From Quercus robur (taxonomy: Eukaryota; Streptophyta; Magnoliopsida; Fagales; Fagaceae), in contig NC_065545.1 in NCBI RefSeq assembly GCF_932294415.1, positions 17,550,857 to 17,614,856 of the forward strand: DNA of 64,000 nt. Direction: 5' to 3'. Numbering within the stretch: the stretch's first letter is position 1; each line of letters opens with the position of its first letter. The translations under genes were made by a program, and so were the position numbers. Shown piece after piece: positions 45,105-56,612 of this stretch. Below the pieces are notes generated by a model. The model was not told the DNA's origin and made no database searches. It saw nothing but the letters and a program-made list of their open reading frames with translations.

Positions 45105-48100
45105 TCAACAAAAGCTCAGCTTAGCTCTCTTTGCTGCAATTTCTCTCTCAAGATCAGCTATTTTCCTTGTGAACTCATCATCTTGGGTAATAAAAGCCTC
45201 AACAACAGCCCGAATCTTATCAAGGATGAATTGGACTCCAAACTTCATGAATAACCACTCAAGTGCTTTCTCCAAGTTTGAGCTCTCAAGCTTTGTACGT
45301 TGCATATCCAGCAGCACTGCAACAAGCAATTGTAGTCCGGATTTCCTCAATGAAGCATCCAGCTTGCATCCAGCCATGAAATGTGGGTGTTTCCTTATAA
45401 TTGCTGCCAGCAGTGGCTAACCTTCAGCAGGAATTTCAGACTGCTGGAACATCACGGTATCACTTGAAAGGGGATAGAAATCAATTGCCACTTTTTCATT
45501 CTCTTCGTCTTTTTCGAATTTCTCCAAGAATTCTTCAAGGCTCATTCCCTAAGTAGCACCACCAGAAGACTCAACCCGTGACTTTACAAAAGAAAAGAGG
45601 CATGGTTATGTCCCCAGCAATAACAGAAAAGCATTCACACAACCAAGTGTTGTTGAACAAAAAGTTTACTTTACTATTTACATGAACGATTCAAAGTTAT
45701 CATACCTAGAGGTTTTTTGCTGTGATGTGCATCATGAATGGTCGGAGAAGTGACATGTCCTTGGTTGGGCACACCAGCAGCAGCTTCTCCAGCAGTAATA
45801 GTAACATCAGGGTCCTTGCTAGCAGACTCCTCGCTAGATTCCCCAGCAGCAGCTCCTCCAGCAGTGAGAGCAGCAGTAGGACTATCACCAGCCATCTCTA
45901 TATCTTCATTAGTTGGACCTAGAGAACAAAGGACGTCAGCAGAGGAAATGCGAGAAGAAACCGAAGCGAGGAACAGTAGTTTACCAAAGTCGGTAGCTGT
46001 ACCTTCAAAATCATGCCCCTTTGATTGCATCTCTTCACACTTGCCAGACTATTGCAACCATGAAAACACATGGTTAGCACCAAAAATTGAAGGCAAAGAA
46101 GAAAAGAAAAAGCAAAGAAAGATAGAAAGGGTGTGAGGAGATAAGGGTTTTGTAAGGATACCTTTTATGAAGTCTCAAGTATCTGTACTCTGCCAGCACC
46201 AGTCTTCCTTCTATATTGCTTCAACGGTGAGGATGAACTGGCAGATGCAGCAGCTGGGACATTGGACTTAGTGGCTGGAGCTGTACCAGAACCAAACTGG
46301 GCAACAGTTGAAGGCTCGGGGCTCCCAGCCTTAGACTTCTCTGCACCTACTCTTTGTCGTCTTACCTTCTTGGGCTTGTCTTCAGATGAGGGTGATTTGC
46401 CACGAGACCTTTTAGGCGCACCAGTGGCTGGGTTAGACTCAGGAGCTTTTGCTATGACATTCTTTTCACTCCATTCCATGGGAACATCACCCCCACGAAC
46501 CACCTAGCCATTAAGATCAGCCCTCCACTCAGCAAACCCCAAGTTCTGTCTGGTAGCCTAAGCTGAAGCTGCCCTTGTGTTAGGAATAAGTCAAGTATTT
46601 GAAGAAAGCTCCCTCGAGGGGGGGACCGACTACCACTTTCTCAACTTCTCGGCTGTTCACATAATCTTCAAAGGTACTCATCAATCTTTTCCAATACAAC
46701 TTCATGTTTGGGGTAGCATATCCTTCACGGTGTCTGCTTGGAACCAAAACTCTCTCTACCTTGTTAGCCCAATACTCTAGGGCTGTACCATGCACTAATG
46801 GTTGCATTGCATCACTCAAAGCACAAATTGTGGTGTTAATATCTGGAACATCTTGGTCAAATCCAAACTGTCTCATAACTTTATGCGGATTATATTGTGT
46901 TAAACCGAAACCATTACCTCTTGGATACGGAATGAATGAAGGCGATGTGATAAGCAGGAAATTGGGAATCTTCTCATGTTCATTCAACCTAAACTCTTGG
47001 GATTTAGGTCTGGCATTCGGGAAAGGATTTGGGTAGCAAAACCTAGCTGTAACATATGAATAAGGCTTCCAAGCAAAATGCATTCCATCATCCAACAGTG
47101 TAATGGAAGGGAGATTCCACACTTTCAATCCCATCCATTTCATTAGCAAGGGTAGGCCGTCTTCAAAGCCAAAGAGTTGGAGCTCACCATTGGGACCAAC
47201 AAGTCCGACCACCCAATTGGTCGCTTTCACATCACCAACATCTTTACCAACATCAACGTAATCTTTCGAATGCTCCCACATAAAGGTTTACAACAATACT
47301 ACATTAATACTAGACTCAATAATGTGATAGGGTGATCCCTCAAGCTCATCACCACGTAACCTATCAAGCTCAGAATATAGAGTGCCTAAACACAAGGTAC
47401 CTAAAGGCAATGACACGCCTTTGCATAATACTACAGCTAAAGGAAAAGTAAAAGGCTTCATGAATTGCACCGGGTCAGAACTGAACACATACTTACTCAT
47501 CCACAAGGCTAAAAAGGCAGCTCTTCTTACATCAACATCCTTAGACTCCCTAATCTCAGAAATCCAGAAAGAAAATCGGGCTCTATTATCTCCCCAAGAT
47601 GCAGAGGTACCTTTAAAAGTCTCCAACAGCTTTCCAGCAATCAGAGACTCCACATGAGACAATCCTAGCTCCAACAGGTTCACCTCCGCCATGCTAGGCA
47701 GCAAACATATCCTTTATACATTTTCAAGGGTGACCGTAGTCTCACCCCAAGGAAAAAAGAAGGTGTGGGTATCGGTATTCCAGCAGTGCACCAGAAAGCG
47801 GAGTGCTCTCACATCTCTGTACATATTCCACCCATGGGAGAGGACCATAGCTTTAAATATTTTGGCATCCCTCAAAATCTAACAAAACCCTTTGTCGGCA
47901 ACTTCTTGCTCCATCCAGTCAGACCAATCAACAGTTGTGCCACAAGGACACAAAAACTGAATAGGGGCTAGCAGAAGCTCCTTTCATTGAAATCGTAGGT
48001 CAAGTATGCTAGCAGCAGCTGGGACCCACATGGCCTCAAGACTGGGGGCTTCACCTTTCAAAATCCACTTCTTTGGCGTCCCGGGTGGGTTGACCTCAAG

Positions 48101-48301
48101 AGCCTCAACCGTTGGGAACAGAGAAGATAAACAGTACCAAGGGTCCTGCAGTGGCAGCAAGGGCTCCCCTAGCCTAACCTCAACATTGTCAACCCCAGCA
48201 GCTGCCTCAGCTACGCCCCTAGCCATAGCCTCTCTTTCTAGCACAGCCACCCCAGTAGTGCTGACATCACTAGAACCCAACGGTTCTTCTCCTTCAGCCA
48301 T
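45105..48301 (-). pseudogene. Antisense plant-mobile-domain (PMD)-like gene carried by the Tat element
   Basis: On the minus strand a frame opens MAEGEEPLGSSD at 48301 and reads APSLEAMWVPAAASI. Three stop-separated segments (to 47288 and 47281-46580) keep features of the PMD/aminotransferase-like family: FFFPWGETTVTLENV, RRAAFLALWMSKYVF, DDGMHFAWKPY and a long conserved C-terminal part. Farther on (46503-46165, 46030-45674, 45377-45105) are low-complexity Ser/Ala/Lys-rich segments and a coiled-coil-like end, separated by possible introns. PMD genes are known passengers of plant transposable elements, including antisense ORFs in Tat-type elements. The stops suggest it is dead here. Exon structure is not resolved. 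Confidence 0.75.
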
Positions 48302-48923
48302 GACTCACAGAACCAGAGATATTGTTGCTCAAAAAAAGAGAGAAAAAGAGCAGAAGAATATCTACAGCCACCACAGGAAGCTAAAAAAATTGTGGGTCTT
48401 TCTCTCACTTGGCCGAAATCAACAAGGGAAGAGAAGAATAATGCAGTTTCTCACTAAACCCTGGCCGCCACCCTTTGTCTCTCTCACTCTTGGTTGAAGA
48501 CAATGGAAAGGAATAAGAAAAGGCTCTATTTCTTTCTTTATTTTGCTGAAAATCTCAATCACTCTCTCTCTACCTTGGTTGAAGCTGGTGTTACTCTCTC
48601 ACCTTTGGTCGAAAATAGGAAAAGGAAGAAGAAAAGATGCTCTCTTTACCTTTCCCCCTTTGTTTTTCAGTCCAAGCAAAACATAAAAGAAGAAACAGCC
48701 AACGCCAGCCCTTTACTGGTAAACGTTAAGGGTGTAGATGACAAGAAATGGGGAAGAGACCAGCATTTAATGCAATAAACTTGGGAAGTAACTGAAGACC
48801 CACTATGTGCTGAACGTGGGAAAGTGTTGAAACATGGAAGGAAGTTGCAGAAGCCCACTATTCATAACTGCCACCAAAATTTCAAACTCGCACGTGTGAC
48901 CAAGCAGAAACTGCTCACATGTG

Positions 48924-48938
48924 ACTCGGGGGGCTAAA
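48924..48938 (+). other. Polypurine tract of the Tat element
   Basis: GACTCGGGGGGCTAAA lies directly before the 3' LTR start at 48939. The G run just upstream of the LTR is the expected plus-strand primer site. Confidence 0.65.
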
Positions 48939-51625
48939 TGTTAAGGTACAAATTTTCGGACCTTAATTTTATTAACCCACTCACAAAAATACCCATATAA
49001 GCCTATAAATTATTTTGAGCCTACAAAAATATCTCCCACATATTACTCAAATATTCTCCATATTATTGGGCTCCCACAAATATTTCCTATACAAAACCCC
49101 ACAAATTGCCTTGGGCCCTTTTACAAATATTACCCATTATATTCCACATATTATCCAACTTGGGTTTTTCACAAAAAATACTCACCATGTTACTACCAAA
49201 GTTGGGCCACAAAATTATGCTATCTCCGCAAAAAACCCAAAATCATTCAACTTGTGGGTAAAGCCCAAAGGCCCAACAAAACCTTCTTACAAAGCCTGCT
49301 ACGATGTGGCATCTCTTAAGCTCGCTATGATACGGCATCTTTAAAGCCTGCTATGATGCGGCAACTCTAAAGCCCGCTACGATGTGGCATCTCTAAAGCC
49401 CGCTACGATGCGACATCTTCAAATCCCGCTACAATGTGGCATCTCTAAAGCCTGTTACGATGCGGCATCTCTAAAGGCATCTCTAAAGCCCGCTACGATG
49501 CGGCGTCTCTAAAGCTCGCTACGATGCGGCATCTCTAGAGCCCATTATGATAGAGCAATGTTTTACAAAATTTTACAAAGCCCAAGCATTAATATTTGGG
49601 ACCTATTTTACAATGCCCAAATATTAATTTGGCACTATTCTACAAAGCCTAAGTATTAATTTGGCAACTATTTCATAAAACCCAAATCCTATTTTGGCAC
49701 ATATTTACAAAATCAAGTATTATTTCAACACTTGCTTTACATATACTAAGTTCCTAACTCATGGGAAATATAAATTACTCATCTCTCAAAAAAATATTTC
49801 TTTCACAAGATTTATGAGAATTATTCCTATTTTTTCCATAATCAACTAACTACAAAAGCCCGTGAATATCACCCATGGAAAAACTCTTCATTTTGTAATG
49901 ATAACCAAGCCCAAAGGAGCTCAACTACAAAACTCAGCTAAGTCGGCCCAGCCCACACACAAATCCCAACAGCTGGAGGACATGTGAGCTGACTAGCCAA
50001 ATTTCAACAACAACTGAACAGCTGGAGCCCCTTCCCATTAGGTCCCAACTTGTCCAATTAGATTAGAAGAGGACACGTGTCCCTCAAGGGTTGAACCCTT
50101 CCTTTACAAGCTAAAATCCCATCATTTCTCATGTGACATAAAGCTGAAAGGGATGTGACAGAAAACTGGGAAGTTTCAGCCAGCTGTCCCTTCTTTCTTC
50201 TTCAACCCAGCCGGTCAAAAACCAAGAGCAGCCATGACCAGGCCATTAAAGCTCCTGAAACAACATGAAATCAGCTCATTTTCATACCAAAAACATGTAT
50301 TCTTTGGTTCATGAACCAAGCACATGAATCCCAAATGGGGAAACTTAGGGAAATGTGGTTTGAAAGGGCACCAATGGGATCCCAGCAAGGGATCCAAGGT
50401 TGACACCTGGCTTGGGGTGATCTAATCTGTCCTAGGGAGCTCTGATTCTAGTTGTAGCATAACCAAGATCATTAGCCTAAAGCATGCTCTAATCCCATTA
50501 GCCAAGGCCAATCAACATTCAATACTAAGTTAGAATTCCAGCTGTTATTACCCAAAACAGCAACAACCTTCTAAAAGTTGAGCTTACCACTATTAGCTAA
50601 ATTCCCAAAAACGATTCTCTAAGGATTTTCTGAGGACTGGAAAGATTTAGCAGAGATTATTTGCTAATCACCCCCTAAAAACCCGGATATAAATGGAACT
50701 CTCTATTAATGCTTAACCAACACACTAAGGAGACCAAGATACACTAAGACATACACAAGGAAAGACTTTTTCCTTAACCTTTCTGTTTAAGCCTCCTCTA
50801 AGCCTTGAAAAAGTTACTGAGTTCTTAGTTCAAGCCTAGAAACTAAGTTTCCCAGCTCCTAGCTCACAAACACTCCTCATAGTTCTACTCATAAACACTT
50901 ACTTACCCCCAATAGAAAGCCCTAGTAGTTTTACTGTACACGTTCTCTCTCACTACTCATGCGACTTGAAATATCCCTCATTACTCACTATATTAATGAG
51001 CATGTCATGGCACCATAATGATCTTGCTGCGCTAGCTGGAATCTCTCTCTCTCCCTTCATCTCACACTAAGTCTTCCTCATTATTTATTATAATGGAACC
51101 CACAATATTTACTTATTCTTTTACTATTAATGGTTATGATGTAACTGTTACTATAGAATTTTTTCCTCATATTGTTGTATTAGAAGACTCTTCTTCAGAG
51201 CTAATGGATGATGAGTCTGAAATGTAGATATTTACCTTAGTTTGTGAAATAACTAACAACTGGAGATTTATCCTGTTTTGTCTTACTTTACCACTGGGCT
51301 ATTTTCTGCAGAAACACTTTACCGCTGAGCTATTTTTTGTAAAAACACCTTACTGCTGGATTGTTTTCTGCAGAAACACTTTACTGTTTGGTTATTTCTT
51401 ATAGTATGTTTTTTAACCGTGCTGACGTGTCCTCTGTAAGGATTGTTCATGGCCCACTCTTGTCAGTTTTAATCTAAGCCCAAGGCATAAAATATAGTGG
51501 ATTTCTTGGATTTTCACCGATAGCTTTTAGGCCGTGCATCAAGCCCATCGTTGAGTTTCGGTTTAGACTTCCTAACCCAACATAAATCTCATTTGTCGGA
51601 AAGAAAATTTTTTTCGCCCCCGACA
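48939..51625 (+). repeat. 3' LTR of the Tat element
   Basis: 2687 bases, TGTTAAGG to CCCCGACA. The 26-base minisatellite has about ten copies here (49290-49550) against six in the 5' LTR. The 30-base repeat has four (51288-51405) against six. Substitutions between the two LTRs near their starts are all transitions. Confidence 0.9.
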
Positions 51626-51630
51626 AGATA

Positions 51631-52150
51631 TATGCTCTTTTAATGATTGAAAGAAGTTTATAAAGGTAAGGGTTTATATGTAAAGTTATATTGTTGTTCG
51701 GGCCTTTCTAAAATATAAGCTTGTGAAGGGGGTGGTAAGTAAAATTTAAAAGTTGCAAAGGTGAGTTATCAACTCACTTTTCCTTAGCAAAACACGTGCC
51801 CCACCCAAAATCCTATTCCCTTGTCTTCTTTGCTGCACTAGAACATTTTCTTATTCTTCTTTCTTTGCTCTTTTCTGTTCATTTTCCTTTGTTGTTTGGG
51901 CCTTTCTAAAATATAAGCTTGTGAAGAGGGTGGTAAGTAAAATTTAAAAGTTGTAAAGGTGAGTCATCAACTCACTTTTCCTTAGCAAAACACGTGCCCC
52001 ACCCAAAATCCTATTCCCTTGTCTTCTTTGCTGCACTAGAATATTTTCTTGTTCTTCTTTCTTTGCTCTTTTCTATTCATTTTCCTTTGTTCTTACACGA
52101 CCGCACCATCTCACACACCAACAGCCCTCCCTCTCTCACTGAAACCATAT
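51631..52150 (+). repeat. Remainder of the chromodomain element's 5' LTR, with a 198-base tandem duplication
   Basis: Sequence from 51631 continues the LTR cut at 34616 and matches the 3' LTR from about 54078. A segment starting CCTTTCTAAAATATAAGCTTG occurs at 51703 and again at 51901, a tandem duplication absent from the 3' LTR. The LTR match stops at ACCATAT (about 52150). Confidence 0.85.
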
Positions 52151-53986
52151 AGCAGCAGTGGTTTTTGCTCTTAAAATTTGGAGACACCATTTGTATGGTG
52201 AACCTTGTATGATATACACTGATCACAAGAGTCTCAAATATTTGTTTACACAAAAAGATTTGAATCTTAGGCAAAGAAGATGGCTAGAATTGATAAATGA
52301 CTATGATTGCTACATTGAATATCATCCTGGCAAAGCAAATGTGGTGGCAAATGCTTTGAGTAGAAAGTCTTCAAGAAAATTAGCTTGCATGCTAACTACT
52401 CAAAAAGAAATTTTGGCAGATTTACAACGAATGAGGATTGAGTTTATAATCAAGGGTTCAAGTACATGTTTTTCCACTCTAGTTGTGAAGCCCACCTTAT
52501 TGGAGAAAATTAAGGCCTCTCAATTTAATGATCTAGAATTAGCTAATATTCGTGATAGAGCAATGACAACATACTTGGTTTTCTCATTAGTAAGGATGGT
52601 GTTTTAATGCATGGTTCTAGATTATGTGTTCCAATAGATAATGAGTTGAAAAGACAGATTATGGAAGAAGCTCATTGTACTCCCTATACTGTACATCCAG
52701 GTAATACCAAAATGTATCGTGACTTGAGAGGAAATTTCTGGTGGAGTTGTATGAAGAGAGATATTGCTGAATTTGTAAGTCGTTGCTTAACTTGTCAACA
52801 AATAAAAGCTGAACATCAACGACCTGGAGGACTATTGTAGCCCCTACCTATCCCTAAGTGGAAGTGGGAGCATATTACTATGGATTTTGTTGATGGACTC
52901 TCAAAATCACTTCAAGGTTATGATTCAGTCTGGGTGATTGTAGATCGAGTAACTAAGTTAGCCCATTTTCTTCGTGTTAAGGTTAATTATTCTTTAAATA
53001 AACTTGCTGAGTTATATATACAAGAAATTGTGAGGTTACATGGGGTTCCTACATCTATTGCGTCTTATAGGGATCCTAAGTTTACTTCACATTTTTGGGA
53101 GAGTTTACAAGTAGCTATGGGTACTAATCTGACATTCAGCATAGCCTACCATCCTCAGATAGATGGACAATCTAAACGTACTATTTAGACCTTTGAAGAC
53201 ATGTTGCGGGCTTGTATTTTGGATTTAGGAGGCAGGTGGGATAGTCATTTACCGTTAATTGAGTTTGCCTACAACATTAGCTATCATCTTAGCATTGAGA
53301 TGGCTCAATTTGAGTCTTTAAATGGACGACGATGTCGATCACCAATCTGCTGGGATGAAATTGGAGAAAGGAAGTTGATGGGACCTGAGATTGTGCAGAT
53401 TACAGTTGATAAAATCTGGCTGATTCAAGAACGACTAAAGGCTACTCAGAGTAGGTAGAAAAGCCATGCTGATAAGAAACGACGAGACATTGAATTTGAT
53501 GTGGGAGACCATGTATTTATCAAAGTTTCACCATTGAAAGGAGTGTTGAGATGTGGGAAAACAAATAAGTTAAGTCCTAGATTTGTTGGACCATTTAAGA
53601 TACTTGAAAGAATTGGATTAGCTACATATGGAGTTGCCTTACCTCCTGCATTATCTAAGATACATAATGTATTTCATATCTCTAATCTTAGAAAGTATGT
53701 TCCGGATTAAAAGCATGTGATAGAGTATGAACCACTTCAAATTCAAGAGAACTTGTCATATAAAGAGATTCTGATTAAGATTTTAGATCGTAAGGAACAA
53801 TTTCTTCGCACCAAGACCATTCCTATATTCAAGGTGCTGTGGAGAAACCACTCTACAGAAGATGCAACTTGGGAGGTAGAGGAAGAAATGAGACAAAAGT
53901 ATCCAAATTTCTTTGTTAAGGGTATGTGTACAATTTTCGAGGACGAGAATTTTTTAAGGAGGGAAGGATGTAACATCTCAACCTAA
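52150..53986 (+). pseudogene. Chromodomain element pol remnant: RNase H, integrase, chromodomain
   Basis: Starts inside RNase H ([34 protein letters not shown]). The integrase zinc module (HPGNTKMYRDL..CLTCQ) and core follow. In the core the second catalytic site reads SYRDPKF instead of the family's SDRDP form, and the third reads GQSKRT instead of GQSERT, so two catalytic residues are lost. After the GPFKILERIG segment comes a chromodomain with FKVLWRNHSTEDATWEVEEEM. Stops lie near 52838, 53186, 53456 and 53708. A purine tract, GGAGGGAAGGA, ends at 53968. Confidence 0.85.
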
Positions 53987-56574
53987 TTGCATTATTAATT
54001 TTATGGGTTTATATACTTAGTATTATCTTAATTATTTTAAGTGAATAAAACTTTGATATTGTGATATTATAAAAGATATATGCTCTTTTAATGATAGAAA
54101 GAAGTTTATAAAGGTAAGGGTTTATATGTAAAGTTATATTGTTATTTAGGCCTTTCTAGAATATAAGCTTGCGAGGGGGGTGGTAAGTAAATTTTAAAAG
54201 TTTCAAAGGTGAGTCATCAACTCACTTTTCCTTAGCAAAACACGTGCCCCACCCAAAATCCTATTCCCTTGTCTTCTTTGCTGCACCGTAACATTTTCTT
54301 GTTCTTCTTTCTTTGCTCTTTTCTGTTCATTTTCCTTTGTTCTTACATGGCAGCACCATCTCACACACCAACAACCCTCCCTCTCTCACCGAAACCATAT
54401 ATCTCTCTCTAAAAAAGAAACTAAAAGATTAACACTAAAGTTTTAGTTTCAAAGTTTGTGGGTAAATAAATAAAACATTATCTTATTTTGGGTATTTTGA
54501 TAGTATAATTATTTTGTTTATTTTCCCTTCTTTATTCTCTAATCTAATTGTAGAAGTTGAAATTGTGATTCTGTGTTAGTAATTTGAAAGATTGATGATA
54601 TTATAGTCAATTGGATGCTTATTAACATATTTTAATATGTATAGTATAGGTATAAAAATACCCAAATGAAATGAAGGCCAATTGCATTTATTTGATAATT
54701 TTGTAAGAAAACATGTTAAAGCTGTCATTGTGACAGATTTGGTGTTTACAACAAGAAAAATCTGGATTCAATCAATTTCTATGAATTAGGATGCGAGGAA
54801 TAGTTTTTATGAATTTCTAAGATACATATGGTTGTAATGGAAGTGGTCTCACAGCATTTGGATTAATATGCTTATCTTTTGGTATGTCTAGATCATGGAT
54901 GAATTTTTATGCCTTGGTTTCTCTATGTTTTGGTACATAATGTGCTTGATGAATGTATCTTGTTTTTGGGGAACCTTGTGTAATGGGAATTAAAATTTTC
55001 TTGAGTTTGAGAGTTAGATTGTGATTGATGTATAAGTTTATATATTTAGGAAGAGTTGTTAGTAATAAGCTTTGGTCTTTCATTTAGGTGACGAGAACGA
55101 GAATGTGGACACTTGAGCTCATCTTATACAAATCTCTTGCGTCTTCTTTAGGTAAGGGATGTGTGACATATGCATTTGATAAGTATAATGATTGTTTAAA
55201 AAAATTACTATGCATCAAAACCTTTTAATTAGAGATATTACATATAAGCATAATTTAAGTAAAGATATATGTTCGTGAGTTGTTTAATCTTATATATGTG
55301 ATAATTTTAGCATATTGATGCTATTACTTATATCACGAACATAATATTTAAAGAATGAAATGGATATGCTACTGTTATGAAATATTTATGTAAAAGCATA
55401 GTTATCTGAAAAATGTAGTTTTCGGTTATTCCATTGTTATGATCTGAACTCAGCCAATAGGGGTTGTATTACTGGTATTTCCATAGAGATTTTGATTGGC
55501 CATTTTAAGTGGTGAGGACTATGTTGTACTCACCCTTGTTGGGAACGACCAACTTGTGGAGGATGTCAACCGATCCCCATGGTTGATGATATGGTCACAC
55601 CGAAAAGGGTGATACTTTTGATATGATCTTGGGATTTCCTAGCATTGTGAGGAATGCTGGATGCTTAGCACTATGTGTTGGAAGCCTCCTAAAGTTGTGA
55701 CAGACTTACAATTGGATTGACTAATATGTATCATAAATGAGCTATTAAGCTATTTGGAATTTATAAGAAAAGTATGATGATAAGAAAGATATGTTGAATG
55801 TGTTATAAGTCTGATGGAAAGTTTATGATAAAGCATTTTATAGTCTATTTAAAGATAAGGTTATTGAATTATTTTAAGTTCCTCATTATGTCCTTTTATT
55901 ATTATGAGGAACTTAAAATAACTCATCTGAAAGTTCATAAATTATTTTAAGAATGGTATGAAGATTATTTATCAAAGCTGACATATCCATAAAATATTTG
56001 ATTTACATGCATTCTTATTAAATGCTCGTGGAGCTTAAAAACCTTACGTGACTTCGCAACTCACCCTATTATATTTTAGTGCGCAGGTTCTTTCTTGGAA
56101 GCAGGGAGAGTATTAGAGGTGGCAAGGAATCTGTGATTCTCGTTTGTTAGAATGTATAGTTTTTGTTGTATAGTAGTTTAACTCTTTTGTTGTATGGGAG
56201 AAATCAAGATATACTTGATCATTTTGAGCACTGATGTAATTTAGAACCTTAGTTTGTTTCGAACCCCAATTTTATGTCTTGGGGTTAGGTTTGTAAATAA
56301 TAGTTTTGCTAAACGTTTAGCTATGTAATATTTACATGAATACCTTAAGTTTCAGCCAAGTTGTAATCTTGCAAAGTTCGAAATGAAATGAAGCTTCAAA
56401 ATTTTACGAATTTTGTAAATTATGACTTTTATGCAAGGAAATAAAAAGGAATACAATAAACGAATTTTGATAAGCACCTTCAGCTTAAGTTGGTTTGTGT
56501 TAGTATTGAGGTAAACTTGATATTAACATGTCAGTCATGCTCTAAATTATGAAGTACATGTTTGGGTAGTGACA
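53969..56574 (+). repeat. 3' LTR of the chromodomain element
   Basis: 2606 bases from TGTAACATCTC to AGTGACA. It is AT-rich and has no open frame of note. Its first 180 bases match the two pieces of the 5' LTR at 34507-34616 and 51631 onward. Confidence 0.85.
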
Positions 56575-56612
56575 AGATTGATGGAGGTTGCTAGGCAACC
56601 CCACAGGAAACA

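Larger units (their letters stand above)
34617..51625 (+). mobile_element. Ty3/gypsy Tat-lineage retrotransposon, full length with two LTRs
   Basis: A perfect AGATA duplication (34612-34616 and 51626-51630) flanks LTRs that begin TGTT and end GACA. Inside, in order, are primer site, gag, protease, RT, RNase H, a second RNase H (archaeal type, diagnostic of Tat), integrase, an antisense plant-mobile-domain gene, and a purine tract. All coding parts have stops, so it is not autonomous. By eye the first 172 aligned LTR bases differ at 13 positions, all transitions, so it is not recent. It inserted into the 5' LTR of the chromodomain element. Confidence 0.9.
34507..56574 (+). mobile_element. Ty3/gypsy chromodomain element (Tekay/Del-like), internally deleted, host of the Tat element
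   Basis: Target duplication AGATC (34502-34506) and AGATT (56575-56579) match at 4 of 5 bases. The 3' LTR (53969-56574) starts TGTAACATCTCAACC and ends TGACA. The 5' LTR starts at 34507 (TATAACATCCCAACC, first G mutated), is cut at 34616 by the Tat element, and continues at 51631. At about 52150 it breaks off and joins directly to RNase H coding sequence, so the rest of the LTR, gag, protease and most of RT are deleted. The chromodomain at the pol end and an LTR above 2.5 kb fit the Tekay/Del lineage. Confidence 0.85.

Noticed and set aside
45738-46136. Plus-strand Ser/Ala-rich frames over the antisense PMD gene
   Set aside because: Shadow frames of the minus-strand low-complexity coding region.
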